From JAAYEB01 sp035306725 (GTDB lineage Bacteria; Fibrobacterota; Chitinivibrionia; Chitinivibrionales; Chitinispirillaceae): DNA of 26,185 bases. The position numbers were made by a program, and so were the translations under genes. Each line of letters begins with the position of its first letter. Within the stretch, counting starts at the first letter, position 1. Below are positions 15,363 to 24,456 of the stretch, piece by piece. The stretch lies in the NCBI GenBank assembly GCA_035306725.1, contig DATGNN010000293.1, positions 1 to 26,185 on the forward strand. Direction: 5' to 3'. The notes beneath the pieces were generated by a model. The model worked only from the letters and a program-made list of their open reading frames with translations, made no database searches and was not told where the DNA came from.

Positions 15363-16355
15363 ATGACCAAAAAGCTAAACATCTCTTATCTTAAATCCGG
15401 TGGGCTTATCACAAATTACTACTGCTCATCCTCCTGCAGTCACTGCCTGTACAGATGCTGCCCCAAATGGCCTGAAAAATATATTGACCATAAAACAGCT
15501 CTCAGAAATCTTGAAATTATTAAATTACTCGGATGCGACTCTATTCATATCGGAGGCGGTGAATCATTTCTGAATATCCCGGAACTCATAAAAGTTGTTG
15601 ATCAGATTAATAAAATGTCTATTAATATTGAATACATAGAAACCAATTCCTCCTGGTTCAAAAATTCCAAATCTGCAGAAGAAACCCTTTGTATCCTTTT
15701 AGACCATGGTGTTAAAAATTTGTTAATTTCAATAAGCCCTTTTCATAACGAGTTCGTTCCTTTTGTTAAGGTTAAAAATCTAATAAACTCTTGTTATAAA
15801 ACTGGAATACATCCATTTTTCTGGATTCCTGATTTTTTACCGGAAATCTGCAGCCTGGATAACAGTTGCGTTCACAGCCTTGAAGAATATGAAAACCTTT
15901 TTGGAGCAGAATATATTTCACAAGCTTTAGACCGTTATATGATTTGTCCTGGTGGAAGGGCTCAAAATTTATTCAGCAAATACAGAAAACGACATACAAT
16001 CAATAGAATTTTTGCAGCGGAATCCAATTCCCGCTGCACTGAATTATCCCGCACCGATCACTTCCATTTAGATCTTTTCGGTAATTTTATTCCTGGCTTA
16101 TGTTCAGGACTTTCGATTGAGGTAAATGACCTGGGAAAACAGTTATCTCCTGATAAATATCCGATTATTAGCAGCCTTTACTCTCATGGAATCAAGGGAT
16201 TCTTTTATTATGCAATGGAAGAATATGGGTATGTTGCAAATAAACCATCATACTCTTCCAAATGTGAGCTCTGTTTTGAAATTCGTAAATTTCTTGTAGC
16301 TGAAGCAAAAATCTCATCAAAAGAACTGTTACCCTTGGAATTCTATTTCAGTTGA
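15363..16355 (+). CDS. orphan radical SAM protein with extra C-terminal cysteines
   Basis: A 330-residue radical SAM enzyme of unknown substrate. The 4Fe-4S/SAM site is CSSSCSHC (Cys21, Cys25, Cys28, CxxxCxxC), preceded by GGLITNYY and followed by LYRCCP. The SAM-contact motif GGGES is at 64-68, and ETNSSW and LISISPFHNEF follow the expected TIM-barrel order. The C-terminal part has further conserved-looking cysteines: Cys195 (MICPGGRAQN), Cys225, Cys247 (FGNFIPGLCSGL) and Cys301/Cys304 (KCELC). These resemble a SPASM/twitch-like auxiliary cluster region, though not a canonical spacing. No precursor peptide or partner gene is recognisable beside it. The Shine-Dalgarno is weak. A 9-bp inverted repeat (16391-16399 with 16423-16432) lies after the stop, without a U-tract. 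Confidence 0.85.
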   Translation: MTKKLNISYLKSGGLITNYYCSSSCSHCLYRCCPKWPEKYIDHKTALRNLEIIKLLGCDSIHIGGGESFLNIPELIKVVDQINKMSINIEYIETNSSWFKNSKSAEETLCILLDHGVKNLLISISPFHNEFVPFVKVKNLINSCYKTGIHPFFWIPDFLPEICSLDNSCVHSLEEYENLFGAEYISQALDRYMICPGGRAQNLFSKYRKRHTINRIFAAESNSRCTELSRTDHFHLDLFGNFIPGLCSGLSIEVNDLGKQLSPDKYPIISSLYSHGIKGFFYYAMEEYGYVANKPSYSSKCELCFEIRKFLVAEAKISSKELLPLEFYFS

Positions 16356-16507
16356 ATTGTAACCGTGTCTCAGTCGCATTGTTTTTCGTTTTCAACCCTG
16401 ATTATCAAGCTGAAACCATACGAGGGTTTGAAGCAGATTCAAGATCGAAATACTCAGAGTGAATGAATTTAATTAATTTTATTATTTGCACATATGGAGG
16501 AACCATT

Positions 16508-17101
16508 ATGCCTTTTCCAGCTCTTACGATAAAACTTCCCGGTTGGGTCGACAGCTTTTTATCTTCAAAACCGGATACTTTCCCAACTATTGAACAACGA
16601 ATGGAACTTGTAATCTCGTTATCCAGACTAAATATTCAACACAAAACCGGTGGTCCATTCGCCGCTGCCGTTTTTTCAATAGATACCGGCAAGCTGATAG
16701 CCCCTGGTGTCAATATGGTTGTAACCTCCTCATGTTCGGTTGCCCATGGAGAAATAGTAGCCCTCTCTATTGCTCAGAAAATTTCAGGATGTTTCGATCT
16801 GGGAGCTCCTGGCCACCCAGAGTATGAACTTGTCAGCAGCACAGCCCCATGCGCCATGTGCCTCGGAGCAATTCCCTGGTCGGGAGTAAAACGGCTGATA
16901 TGTGGTGCCCGTGATGAGGATGCCCGGTCGATTGGATTTGATGAAGGTTCCAAGATGAGCAACTGGATTGAAGAACTCGAAAAACGGGGTATCTCTGTAA
17001 TAAATGATGTATTACGTTCAGAAGCCGCATCTGTATTAAAATGTTATCGTGATTCTGGTGGTTCGATTTATAATGGCAGACAGGATTCGAATTTAACCTG
17101 A
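16508..17101 (+). CDS. nucleoside/guanine deaminase, cytidine-deaminase fold
   Basis: A 197-residue zinc-dependent deaminase (COG0590 group: guanine, tRNA adenosine or other nucleobase deaminases). The zinc site is AHGEIVAL (His80, catalytic Glu82; the family more often has HAE) and PCAMC (Cys115, Cys118). GGPFAAAVF and VNMVVTSSCSVAHGE are typical of guanine-deaminase-like members. The C-terminal YRDSGGSIYNGR also fits that group, usually near the true end of the protein. ATG 16508 follows GGAGG by seven bases; an in-frame ATG 45 bases upstream is less likely. The last codons and the stop lie within the left arm of the inverted-repeat element, so the tail DSNLT may come from that element. Confidence 0.88.
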   Translation: MPFPALTIKLPGWVDSFLSSKPDTFPTIEQRMELVISLSRLNIQHKTGGPFAAAVFSIDTGKLIAPGVNMVVTSSCSVAHGEIVALSIAQKISGCFDLGAPGHPEYELVSSTAPCAMCLGAIPWSGVKRLICGARDEDARSIGFDEGSKMSNWIEELEKRGISVINDVLRSEAASVLKCYRDSGGSIYNGRQDSNLT

Positions 17102-17296
17102 ATGGAGACGATTCCTTTACACAATCTGCTTCGCGTACATTGTATTAAGAATCAGATCCAGAACGCTTAATATGAAGTTATACGATTACGACAACTACAA
17201 CGGTGAAAGATAGATATGACCTTCACAGCCCATAAAACCCTTTCTGCAGTAGTGCTGAAATGCAGCTCATCAAAATTAATCGTCTCCATTTAGGTT
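17095..17296. mobile_element. 202-bp element with 19-bp terminal inverted repeats (MITE-like)
   Basis: The left arm AACCTGAATGGAGACGATT (17095-17113) and the right arm AATCGTCTCCATTTAGGTT (17278-17296) are inverted repeats with 18 of 19 positions matching. The 164-base interior has no gene; it contains a CTGCA..TGCAG hairpin and a block resembling 9473-9530. TTTAA lies at the left edge (17092-17096) and at the right edge (17296-17300) and could be a target duplication, but the sequence is AT-rich. The left arm contains the deaminase stop codon. A non-autonomous mobile element is the best reading; a long-range RNA stem is the alternative. Confidence 0.5.
17213..17277 (+). repeat. interior block shared with 9473-9530
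   Basis: GATATGACCTTCACAGCC and a later AAATGCAGCTC..AAAATT are found in the same order, with different spacing, on the minus strand at 9473-9530. The block runs up to the right arm of the inverted-repeat element. Confidence 0.4.
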
Positions 17297-17357
17297 TTAA
17301 AAATATGCAACTCTATCGGCATTAACTTTGCACTCCTTATGAATCAAAAGGAGTAAA

Positions 17358-18182
17358 ATGGATCTGTTTGGTAAAGTTGTTATTATTACAGGAGCATCTG
17401 AAGGCATTGGAGCAGCTACTGTCAAAGCTTTTGCTGATAAAGGTTCCAGGGTTGTATTAGCCGCACGAAATGAATCCGCTCTCAGAAAGCTTTCCAGAGA
17501 AATTGATACAGATTATTCACTGGTTGTTCCCACAGATATAACTCGACCCGATGAAATTAATGAGTTGATTAATAAAACAGTTGATTACTTTCAAAAAATC
17601 GACATTTTGATAAACAATGCAGGAGTAGGTCTTCCTGGAAAAATTTCAGATCTGAACATTTGTGATTTTTTATATGCATTGAAAGTAAACACACTGGGTC
17701 CGCTTGATATTATGCAAAAAACAGTTCCTGTAATGGTTCAAAATGGCGGAGGTATAATTGTTAATGTCTTATCAATGGTAAACCGTTTGATTTCTGTCGG
17801 ATCAGGAGGTTACCGTGCAACCAAAATGGCTCTTGAAGCAATATCGGATTCGGCTCGTCTGGAATTAAAAAAGCATAATATCCGAATTTTTTCAGTGTAT
17901 CCGGGCTTGACTTCAACACGATTTCAAAAAAACAGTATTGGCAGCACCGCCTCTCCTTTACTTTTTCAACCCAGAGGACGCTCACCGGAATTTGTTGCTA
18001 AAAAAATTGTAAACGGAATTCGTACAAATTCCTGGAACATCTACATGGGTATTGAAGGAAGACTTGGAAGTTACCTGTATCGCATTTGCCCATCAGTTAT
18101 CGACAGAATAAACGACATCCGCAAAAGAAGGACAAAATTTATGCATTGCTGTTTCTGTTTTTTCCTGAATTCACTATTGTGA
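17358..18182 (+). CDS. short-chain dehydrogenase/reductase
   Basis: A 274-residue classical SDR, a NAD(P)-dependent oxidoreductase of unknown substrate. Seen: the cofactor motif TGASEGIG (11-18) with AARNES at the end of strand 2, suggesting NADP preference, then NNAG (86-89), and the catalytic set Asn111, Ser139, Tyr152, Lys156 (GYRATKMA). The YPGLTSTRF motif follows. The final ten or so residues (HCCFCFFLNSLL) are unusually cysteine-rich and hydrophobic; earlier homologue-like sequence seems to end at the basic RKRRTK. AAAGGAG precedes the ATG. It is followed after 20 bases by a small membrane-protein gene and then the debranching-enzyme gene, so the three may be co-transcribed. Confidence 0.9.
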   Translation: MDLFGKVVIITGASEGIGAATVKAFADKGSRVVLAARNESALRKLSREIDTDYSLVVPTDITRPDEINELINKTVDYFQKIDILINNAGVGLPGKISDLNICDFLYALKVNTLGPLDIMQKTVPVMVQNGGGIIVNVLSMVNRLISVGSGGYRATKMALEAISDSARLELKKHNIRIFSVYPGLTSTRFQKNSIGSTASPLLFQPRGRSPEFVAKKIVNGIRTNSWNIYMGIEGRLGSYLYRICPSVIDRINDIRKRRTKFMHCCFCFFLNSLL

Positions 18183-18202
18183 AATTGCCCCGGAGTTAAT
18201 CT

Positions 18203-18667
18203 ATGTACAAAGAAAAAATCCTTCTTGGAGCACTTCATATCGCAATCAGCATTATCTACATAGTTATTTCTGCAGCTATCTGTGGGATTCTTTACAGTTT
18301 TGATTTCTTCGACGGAAAAGAAACTCCACCCCAAATAATACATGTAACCGGAGCCGTTTTAAGCTTCTTTCTCTTTTTAATCTCTTTATGCGGAATCACA
18401 AGCGGCATTGGCACAATGCACAACAATCAATTTTCAAATATTATTACACTTATTCTGGGATGTGTCGATCTGATTTTTATTCCAATCGGAACTGCTGTTG
18501 GCATTTATACTATCTGGGTCTTTATGAAAAACGATATTTCACGTAATAAACCAAACCATGATAAAAAAGAAACCGTCATCAACGAAAATGAACTACCCGA
18601 TTACCACCATGTTTCATCACCAATCATTGATTCAATTTCAAGCAGGGAGGAGGAATGTTCTGAGTGA
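18203..18667 (+). CDS. small integral membrane protein of unknown function
   Basis: A 154-residue protein with about three transmembrane segments (roughly 7-31, 48-70 and 78-108). The hydrophilic C-terminal tail of about 45 residues is rich in Asn, Asp, Glu and Ser. I do not recognise a family. GGAG lies seven bases before the ATG. Its last codons overlap the likely start of the debranching enzyme (CTGAGTGA), so the pair is probably translationally coupled, and the gene's tail also carries that enzyme's strong Shine-Dalgarno. Whether it has any part in glucan metabolism is unknown. Confidence 0.75.
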   Translation: MYKEKILLGALHIAISIIYIVISAAICGILYSFDFFDGKETPPQIIHVTGAVLSFFLFLISLCGITSGIGTMHNNQFSNIITLILGCVDLIFIPIGTAVGIYTIWVFMKNDISRNKPNHDKKETVINENELPDYHHVSSPIIDSISSREEECSE

Positions 18668-20696
18668 TACTAAACGCACAATAACCTGGTCTTCAGATTG
18701 CCAGAATGACATCTTCTTACTTTTAAACCGGGAATGGCTTATTACCAACGGACTTGGCGGGTATTCTTCAGGAACACTGGCCGGAGCATTAACCAGACGA
18801 TACCATGCACTTCTTGTAGCAGCACTTGAAGCACCTTATGGCCGAACAGCATTTCTCAACAACCTTCTTGAGCGTGTTGATTTTATAAACGGCACTCATT
18901 TCTATCTGGGAGCAGAACAACCAATTGACGAGCAGATTATTGTTCGTTGTGCACCACATCTTGCCGAATTTTCACTTATTAATGGTATCCCCTCCTGGAA
19001 ATATAATATCAATGATACTGTCATCGAAAAAAAAATATTCATGCCACATTTACAAAACACAGTAATAATAAGTTATACGGCAGTCAAAACACCTGCTCCT
19101 GTGACAATAAACCTGCGCCCCTTTATCCATATCAGACCACATAATGCACCATTTGGAGCAAGCCTGATTAAACATTACCTTCTTACCGCTGATGGCAGCA
19201 GGTATGAAATATATGGTGACAGTAAATTACCTCATTTAAAACTCCTTCTTGGCGGAAATAACTCCAGATTGATTCTTGATGGTGGGACCACACAGGAAAT
19301 CATGCACGTAATTGAAGCAGAACGTGGTTATGATGCACTTTCTTCATTATGGACTCCAGGTTTTTTCTCGGCCAACCTCTCAGATGGTGAATCTGTCACT
19401 CTCACTGCATCATGTGAACCATGGAACACTGTTATGGCAATAACACCTGAACAAGCACTCGAATTGGAATCAGCAAGAAAACATGATTTAATTAAACAAG
19501 CCGATGAAAGTTTACACAAGGGGTTACCGGCCGAATTGATCCTTGCAGCAGACCAGTTCATCGTATCAACATCAGGAAGAAAAACTGATTCTGTATGCAG
19601 TCATACAGCCGGTGATGAACCCAGGTCCATTATCGCCGGATATCACTGGTTTACCGACTGGGGCCGTGATACAATGATAAGCCTCGAAGGACTTACACTG
19701 GTTACAAAAAGGTTTACTGAGGCAAGATGGATTATTCGTACTTTCAGCCGATATATACGTAACGGCCTTTTACCAAATCTGTTTCCTGAAGGGGAAAATG
19801 ATGGTTTGTATCACACTGCAGATGCGACCCTGTGGTTTTTCCATGCCGCTTACAGATATTTTTCTTATACAAATGACCTGGAAACGGTTGAATACTTGCT
19901 TCCTGTTCTCATAAACATTTTTAATCATCATGTAGATGGAACGCTTTATGGAATAGGCATTGATAATGAAGACGGATTGCTTAGACAGGGACAGAACGGA
20001 TATCAGTTAACCTGGATGGATGCAAAAGTCGAAGACTGGGTTGTCACTCCAAGAGATGGAAAAGCAGTTGAAATCAATGCGCTATGGTACAACTGCATCA
20101 GAATACTTGAAAGATGGATCTCGGAATTAAAAGGTACTGAAGCATCAAAACCTTATTCCGATCTTGCTGATAAAGTGTTTCAGTCTTTTAACAACAAATT
20201 CTGGTACGATGATGGTGGTTATCTTTATGATGTTATAGATGGCAAAAAAGGAAACGATACAGATTGCCGTCCGAATCAGGTATTTTCGTTTTCTCTTGAT
20301 TATCCTGTTCTGGAACCAAATAAACGGTCCGATGTTCTCGATGTAGTTCAACAAAAACTGCTTACCCCCTTTGGGCTTCGCTCGCTGGCCCCCGGGCACA
20401 TCGATTATAAACCAAGATATTTTGGTGATCTCAGGGCAAGAGATGCAGCCTATCATCAGGGAACCGTTTGGGCATGGCTGACGGGTCCATTTATTGACGC
20501 ATGGCTAAGGGTGCACAATGGTGATAAATTGGGAGCACGTAAATTCCTTGAATCTTTTGATAATCACCTCAGTGATGCCTGTGTAGGATCTATAAGTGAA
20601 ATCTTTGATGCAGAAAAACCATTTATCCCAAGAGGTTGTATTGCACAAGCCTGGAGTGTGGCAGAAATTTTGCGTAGCTACTATAAAACTGCATAA
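18660..20696 (+). CDS. glycogen debranching enzyme (amylo-alpha-1,6-glucosidase type, GH133-like)
   Basis: Hydrolyses alpha-1,6 branch linkages in glycogen or maltodextrin. The N-terminal domain begins with LNREWLITNGLGGYSSGT and LAGALTRRYHALLVAAL, both highly typical. The (alpha/alpha)6 catalytic domain has HWFTDWGRDTMISLEGL (19645-19695), LLPNLFPEGE, QLTWMDAKV (near 20015), EINALWYN and, near the end, ISEIFDAEKPFIPRGCIAQAWS (20593-20660). The frame is open back to ATG 18558, which would add 34 atypical residues overlapping the upstream gene. A very strong Shine-Dalgarno (GGGAGGAGG, 18645-18653) lies seven bases before an in-frame CTG at 18660, giving 678 residues, which matches family N-termini. 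ATG 18609 is a third option. A family 4 glycosyltransferase follows after 32 bases. Confidence 0.92.
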   Translation: MSDTKRTITWSSDCQNDIFLLLNREWLITNGLGGYSSGTLAGALTRRYHALLVAALEAPYGRTAFLNNLLERVDFINGTHFYLGAEQPIDEQIIVRCAPHLAEFSLINGIPSWKYNINDTVIEKKIFMPHLQNTVIISYTAVKTPAPVTINLRPFIHIRPHNAPFGASLIKHYLLTADGSRYEIYGDSKLPHLKLLLGGNNSRLILDGGTTQEIMHVIEAERGYDALSSLWTPGFFSANLSDGESVTLTASCEPWNTVMAITPEQALELESARKHDLIKQADESLHKGLPAELILAADQFIVSTSGRKTDSVCSHTAGDEPRSIIAGYHWFTDWGRDTMISLEGLTLVTKRFTEARWIIRTFSRYIRNGLLPNLFPEGENDGLYHTADATLWFFHAAYRYFSYTNDLETVEYLLPVLINIFNHHVDGTLYGIGIDNEDGLLRQGQNGYQLTWMDAKVEDWVVTPRDGKAVEINALWYNCIRILERWISELKGTEASKPYSDLADKVFQSFNNKFWYDDGGYLYDVIDGKKGNDTDCRPNQVFSFSLDYPVLEPNKRSDVLDVVQQKLLTPFGLRSLAPGHIDYKPRYFGDLRARDAAYHQGTVWAWLTGPFIDAWLRVHNGDKLGARKFLESFDNHLSDACVGSISEIFDAEKPFIPRGCIAQAWSVAEILRSYYKTA

Positions 20697-20728
20697 AATA
20701 CATTTCCCTCAATCAGAAGGATAATCAC

Positions 20729-21751
20729 ATGCATGTCGCCATTCTTGCACCGGTTGCCTGGCGTACTCCTCCAAGGCATTATGGCCCGTGGGAGCAAGTT
20801 ACTTCAAGCCTTACAGAAGGTCTTGTAGACGCTGGTATTGAAGTTACACTTTTTGCGACCCGTGATTCTTTAACAAAAAGTACTCTGGACTCAGTCATAC
20901 CAACCGGGTATGAAGAAGACCAGACTATTGATGCAAAAGTTGCTGAAGCACTTCACGTTTCCAATTGTTTTGAAAAAGCAGACAAATTTGACCTTATACA
21001 TAACAATTTTGATTTCATCCCTTTGACATACAGCAAACATACTTCCACCCCTGTTCTCACAACAATACACGGTTTTTCATCACCATCCATTATACCTGTT
21101 TATGAAAAATATAACGATATCAGTCATTATGTATCAATCAGTAATTCAGACAGGAATTCACGGCTGAATTATATGGCAACAATTCATCATGGTATTGACA
21201 TCAGGCATTTTACTTTCAGTAACAGCCACAATAACTACCTGGTTTTTTTCGGAAGAATACACCCGGACAAGGGAGTTCATAACGCAATTGAAATAGCACG
21301 AAGATCAGGCAAAGAACTGGTAATTGCAGGGGTAATTCAAGATAAAAACTATTATCGGGATTTTGTGTATCCGTACATTGACGACAAACAGATCCACTAT
21401 ATAGGGAGTGTAAACCCGACCGAACGCAACAAACTGCTTGGAAACGCTCAGGCACTTCTTCATCCGATTTCTTTCAAGGAACCATTCGGACTTTCTGTAA
21501 TAGAATCAATGGCATGTGGAACTCCTCCTGTTGCCTTTAACAGAGGAAGCATGTCTGAAATTATCACATCCGGGCATGATGGCTTTCTGGTAAACACGGT
21601 TGATGAAGCAGTTGTCAAACTTGACAGCATTGATTCTGTCAACAGAATCAATTGCAGAAAAACAGTCGAGAAACGTTTTACTTCAGAACGCATGATTCGT
21701 GATTACATTTCTATTTACAATAGAATTATCACCCATTGCTCTCATTTGTAA
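20729..21751 (+). CDS. family 4 glycosyltransferase
   Basis: A 340-residue GT-B-fold retaining glycosyltransferase. The start MHVAILAPVAWRTPPRHYGPWE is characteristic of a GT4 subgroup often found near polysaccharide or glucan genes. Later come FFGRIHPDKGVHNAIEIA (donor-domain start) and LHPISFKEPFGLSVIESMAC (about 243-262), with the E-x7-E motif Glu251/Glu259. Then come TPPVAFNRGSMSEII and the terminal helix. No membrane segments are present. It lies 32 bases after the debranching-enzyme gene on the same strand, so a joint role in storage or structural alpha-glucan metabolism is a reasonable inference. Donor and acceptor are unknown; it is not a classical GlgA. Confidence 0.9.
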   Translation: MHVAILAPVAWRTPPRHYGPWEQVTSSLTEGLVDAGIEVTLFATRDSLTKSTLDSVIPTGYEEDQTIDAKVAEALHVSNCFEKADKFDLIHNNFDFIPLTYSKHTSTPVLTTIHGFSSPSIIPVYEKYNDISHYVSISNSDRNSRLNYMATIHHGIDIRHFTFSNSHNNYLVFFGRIHPDKGVHNAIEIARRSGKELVIAGVIQDKNYYRDFVYPYIDDKQIHYIGSVNPTERNKLLGNAQALLHPISFKEPFGLSVIESMACGTPPVAFNRGSMSEIITSGHDGFLVNTVDEAVVKLDSIDSVNRINCRKTVEKRFTSERMIRDYISIYNRIITHCSHL

Positions 21752-21868
21752 AAACCTCAACAACAGTCGGCAAATCTTTACACAATAGATACTGACAATC
21801 CATGGCATATATGTTGCGGATGTTATTTAGGGAAAAGACGTGATCTGCTTCTCTGGAGGGCCTGCGAC

Positions 21869-23923
21869 ATGAGTATACGGCTGTTGGCTATTATCATAAT
21901 CACTATAATTTTTTCTCACTGCGACAAAAGCTCATATGACAATGCACAAAATCTTTTCAAAAAAGGCACCCAATGTCAGAATACCGGGAATATTTACGAT
22001 GCTTATGTTTTTTATAAACAGGCAATAAATAAAGAATGGAATCCTCTTTTTGAATGGGCAGCAGCTTCTACAGCTCCGAATCGTTACACAGCGAACCTTC
22101 ATGCAAAAGCAGCATGGTCGGGTGGATTAAGAGACAAGGATCTGTTTATCTTTCTGCTTAAAACATGCCAGTTTAAAACTTTAGACAACGCTTTTGCCTA
22201 TTCTGTTGACCTTCTCTCACAAATGCCAGACAGCCATAAAACCGGTTATCTTAAAGGGCAGATACATTTTAATCTTGGAGACAATAAAACAGCATTATCT
22301 GTATGGAAACACGCGTATCAGAATTATCCGGATTCCGATCTCGCGTCTGCAATTACCGAACTTTTTTTCGCTGAAGGAATGTACGATTCGCTCTTTACTT
22401 TTTGCTCCATGGCAATTGAAAATAATCTTCTCGATCAATCCGGCTACACTCTTTACGCATACGCTTTGGCACATACAGGTCGTTTTGAAGAAGCCGATTC
22501 TGTTCTAAACCTTTTTAAGCACAGATTCAACCGTTATGATTTTCATGAAGAAAGAGCATGGCTTTACTATTTTTCGGGAAATATCAATAATGCAATAAAA
22601 TTGCTCGAATCCTCGCTTAAAAAAACAGGTTTCAGGTATATACAAAAGAAACTGATGCTCTCCTTTTTTTACAGCCAGAACTCAGATACTACAAACCTTA
22701 AACGCATGCTCTCTTCAAACAGAAAACATACTGAATCAGAAAAGCAGATACAGACATTCAATGATGCAATGTTTTTGTTAAGTAAACATGATACTCTCAC
22801 ATCTGAAAAACTCGAAGATTTACGTACTTTTTTCATGCAAAATACGGTTTATCATTTTGTACGTGCCAGATTAAACATTCACAGAGCCCCTCATCGTTCA
22901 TTTGAATCCTTTAAACTGCTTCCATCAGTAATCACGCGTTTCCCTGATATCACTCTGGAATATGCTTCACTACTTAGATCTAATGGAGATTTTAACTTCG
23001 CTTTATCCTTACTGACACACCTGCACAATCGTGGCATTTACAGTAAAGAATCATTGGTAATGTACAGAGATCTCGCATTCAGGCTAAATTTCATTAATGA
23101 AAGTTTTGAAACCGGCCTTTTTCTTGAACATATGTTTCCCAACGATAACAATATCAGACTCAATAATGTTCAGCTGCTTATTAAAGCAGGAATGCTCGAT
23201 TCAGCTGCCAGGAAGCTGCATGAACTCCGCATGAACCACCCCAATGAACCCGGTTTTCAGACACTTTACATCCAGGTATTGTTCATGCTCAAGGAATACG
23301 AGAAAGTACTTCTTGAATGTAATGCAAGCACAGCTCCACTTTATGACATTTTAGCAATGAAGGCTCGTGCTCTTGTAAAGCTCAACAGAATTAATGAGGC
23401 AGATTACATTTATCAAAAACTGTTAAGTGTTAAAACTGATATGGAATTGTCTGCTGAATATGCGGATTTTCTTTATTCATCAGAGAAAACCGAAGATGCT
23501 GCTGCCTTGTATCAAAACATTATCGACTCCTGCAACAGCTCTGAGCAGAATTTAAAAGCGACTGTGCAAAACAAGCTGGCAAAAATTCTTCTAAACTCTT
23601 CATCAGGAGACAAAAACAAAGCTTTGAAAATTGCTTTCGAAGCATTTCAAAATAAAAATAATGATCCATACATAATAGATACATATGCAGAAGCACTCAG
23701 ACAAACTGGCAAGATCCTCGAAAGCATCAACCTTTTACAGGGAGCTATATCCAAAGATCGGAACCCGCTTCTTCTGAACAGACTTGCTTATACACTAAAT
23801 ATGACAGATAACAAAAAAATTGCAGCAGAAATTTATAATGAACTGCTTGAACTATCTGATTCAACGCTCAGCAATTACAAGCTTTCAAAAGATGAAATCA
23901 GAGAATATATGCGGCTTTTTTAA
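21869..23923 (+). CDS. TPR-repeat probable lipoprotein
   Basis: A 684-residue protein starting with a short signal segment (MSIRLLAIIIITIIFSHC) that ends in Cys18, a relaxed lipobox suggesting a lipoprotein. Most of the rest is helical tetratricopeptide-like repeats. Examples are AQNLFKKGTQCQNTGNIYDA, MPDSHKTGYLKGQIHFNLGD, ALAHTGRFEEADSVLNLFKH and AKIAFE-type repeats near the C-terminus (DTYAEALRQTGKILESINLL). TPR lipoproteins act as periplasmic or outer-membrane scaffolds; the partner here is unknown. GGAGG lies about ten bases before the ATG. It is separated by 117 bases from the glycosyltransferase gene and ends 23 bases from the convergent Nudix gene. Confidence 0.83.
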   Translation: MSIRLLAIIIITIIFSHCDKSSYDNAQNLFKKGTQCQNTGNIYDAYVFYKQAINKEWNPLFEWAAASTAPNRYTANLHAKAAWSGGLRDKDLFIFLLKTCQFKTLDNAFAYSVDLLSQMPDSHKTGYLKGQIHFNLGDNKTALSVWKHAYQNYPDSDLASAITELFFAEGMYDSLFTFCSMAIENNLLDQSGYTLYAYALAHTGRFEEADSVLNLFKHRFNRYDFHEERAWLYYFSGNINNAIKLLESSLKKTGFRYIQKKLMLSFFYSQNSDTTNLKRMLSSNRKHTESEKQIQTFNDAMFLLSKHDTLTSEKLEDLRTFFMQNTVYHFVRARLNIHRAPHRSFESFKLLPSVITRFPDITLEYASLLRSNGDFNFALSLLTHLHNRGIYSKESLVMYRDLAFRLNFINESFETGLFLEHMFPNDNNIRLNNVQLLIKAGMLDSAARKLHELRMNHPNEPGFQTLYIQVLFMLKEYEKVLLECNASTAPLYDILAMKARALVKLNRINEADYIYQKLLSVKTDMELSAEYADFLYSSEKTEDAAALYQNIIDSCNSSEQNLKATVQNKLAKILLNSSSGDKNKALKIAFEAFQNKNNDPYIIDTYAEALRQTGKILESINLLQGAISKDRNPLLLNRLAYTLNMTDNKKIAAEIYNELLELSDSTLSNYKLSKDEIREYMRLF

Positions 23924-23946
23924 GGAAAAGAAACTTTTTTGACCTG

Positions 23947-24456
23947 TTAACGCTTCAAAACATCCACCCTGTGGCTTAACATCTTGTCATTATCAAAAAT
24001 GAAATACCCGCTGATATAATTACCGTCAAGAACAAGTGGCAGCCAGTACCGGTCATCAGCCCACATCTGATCATACGGTATTTTATCTATGCAACACCAG
24101 AACGGTTTGGCTTCATCAGATTCTGACGGTTCTCCCTTGTATTTATCCGTAATAAAGATTGTGCCATGAAGCGAATAGCCGTCGATAAAGATAAAATGAA
24201 GTTTTCCAACCTCTTTTACATCCCAACATTTCAACCCGATCTCTTCACCGGTTTCCCTGATTGCAGCCTGCCAAGGTGTTTCTCCAGGTTCAATTCTACC
24301 TCCCGGAGCATTAATTTTACCTTTTCCCAAACCAGTTTTTTTGTGTATTAACATCACGCGATTACCATCTCTGATAAAACATAAAACCGCATACTCTTTG
24401 GGCATCCAGGTTTTCCAGTTAACATCAGAAACACTGTTTACAGTATTGTTGTACAT
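23947..24456 (-). CDS. Nudix hydrolase, 8-oxo-dGTP diphosphatase (MutT/MTH1)-like
   Basis: A 169-residue Nudix enzyme, hydrolysing a nucleoside diphosphate linked to another moiety; the pattern favours oxidised (d)NTP sanitation. The Nudix box is complete (GGRIEPGETPWQAAIRETGE followed by EIGL, residues 52-75: Gly, Glu, REtgEE). Before it, VMLIHKKTGLGKGKINAPGG and WKTWMPKEYAVLCFIRDG resemble the MTH1-type N-terminus. I kept ATG 24456 because the WxxW segment looks conserved; a Met at residue 18 is an alternative. Shine-Dalgarno is weak. It lies 222 bases downstream of the HPr-like gene on the same strand and converges on the TPR gene. Confidence 0.9.
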   Translation of the reverse strand: MYNNTVNSVSDVNWKTWMPKEYAVLCFIRDGNRVMLIHKKTGLGKGKINAPGGRIEPGETPWQAAIRETGEEIGLKCWDVKEVGKLHFIFIDGYSLHGTIFITDKYKGEPSESDEAKPFWCCIDKIPYDQMWADDRYWLPLVLDGNYISGYFIFDNDKMLSHRVDVLKR

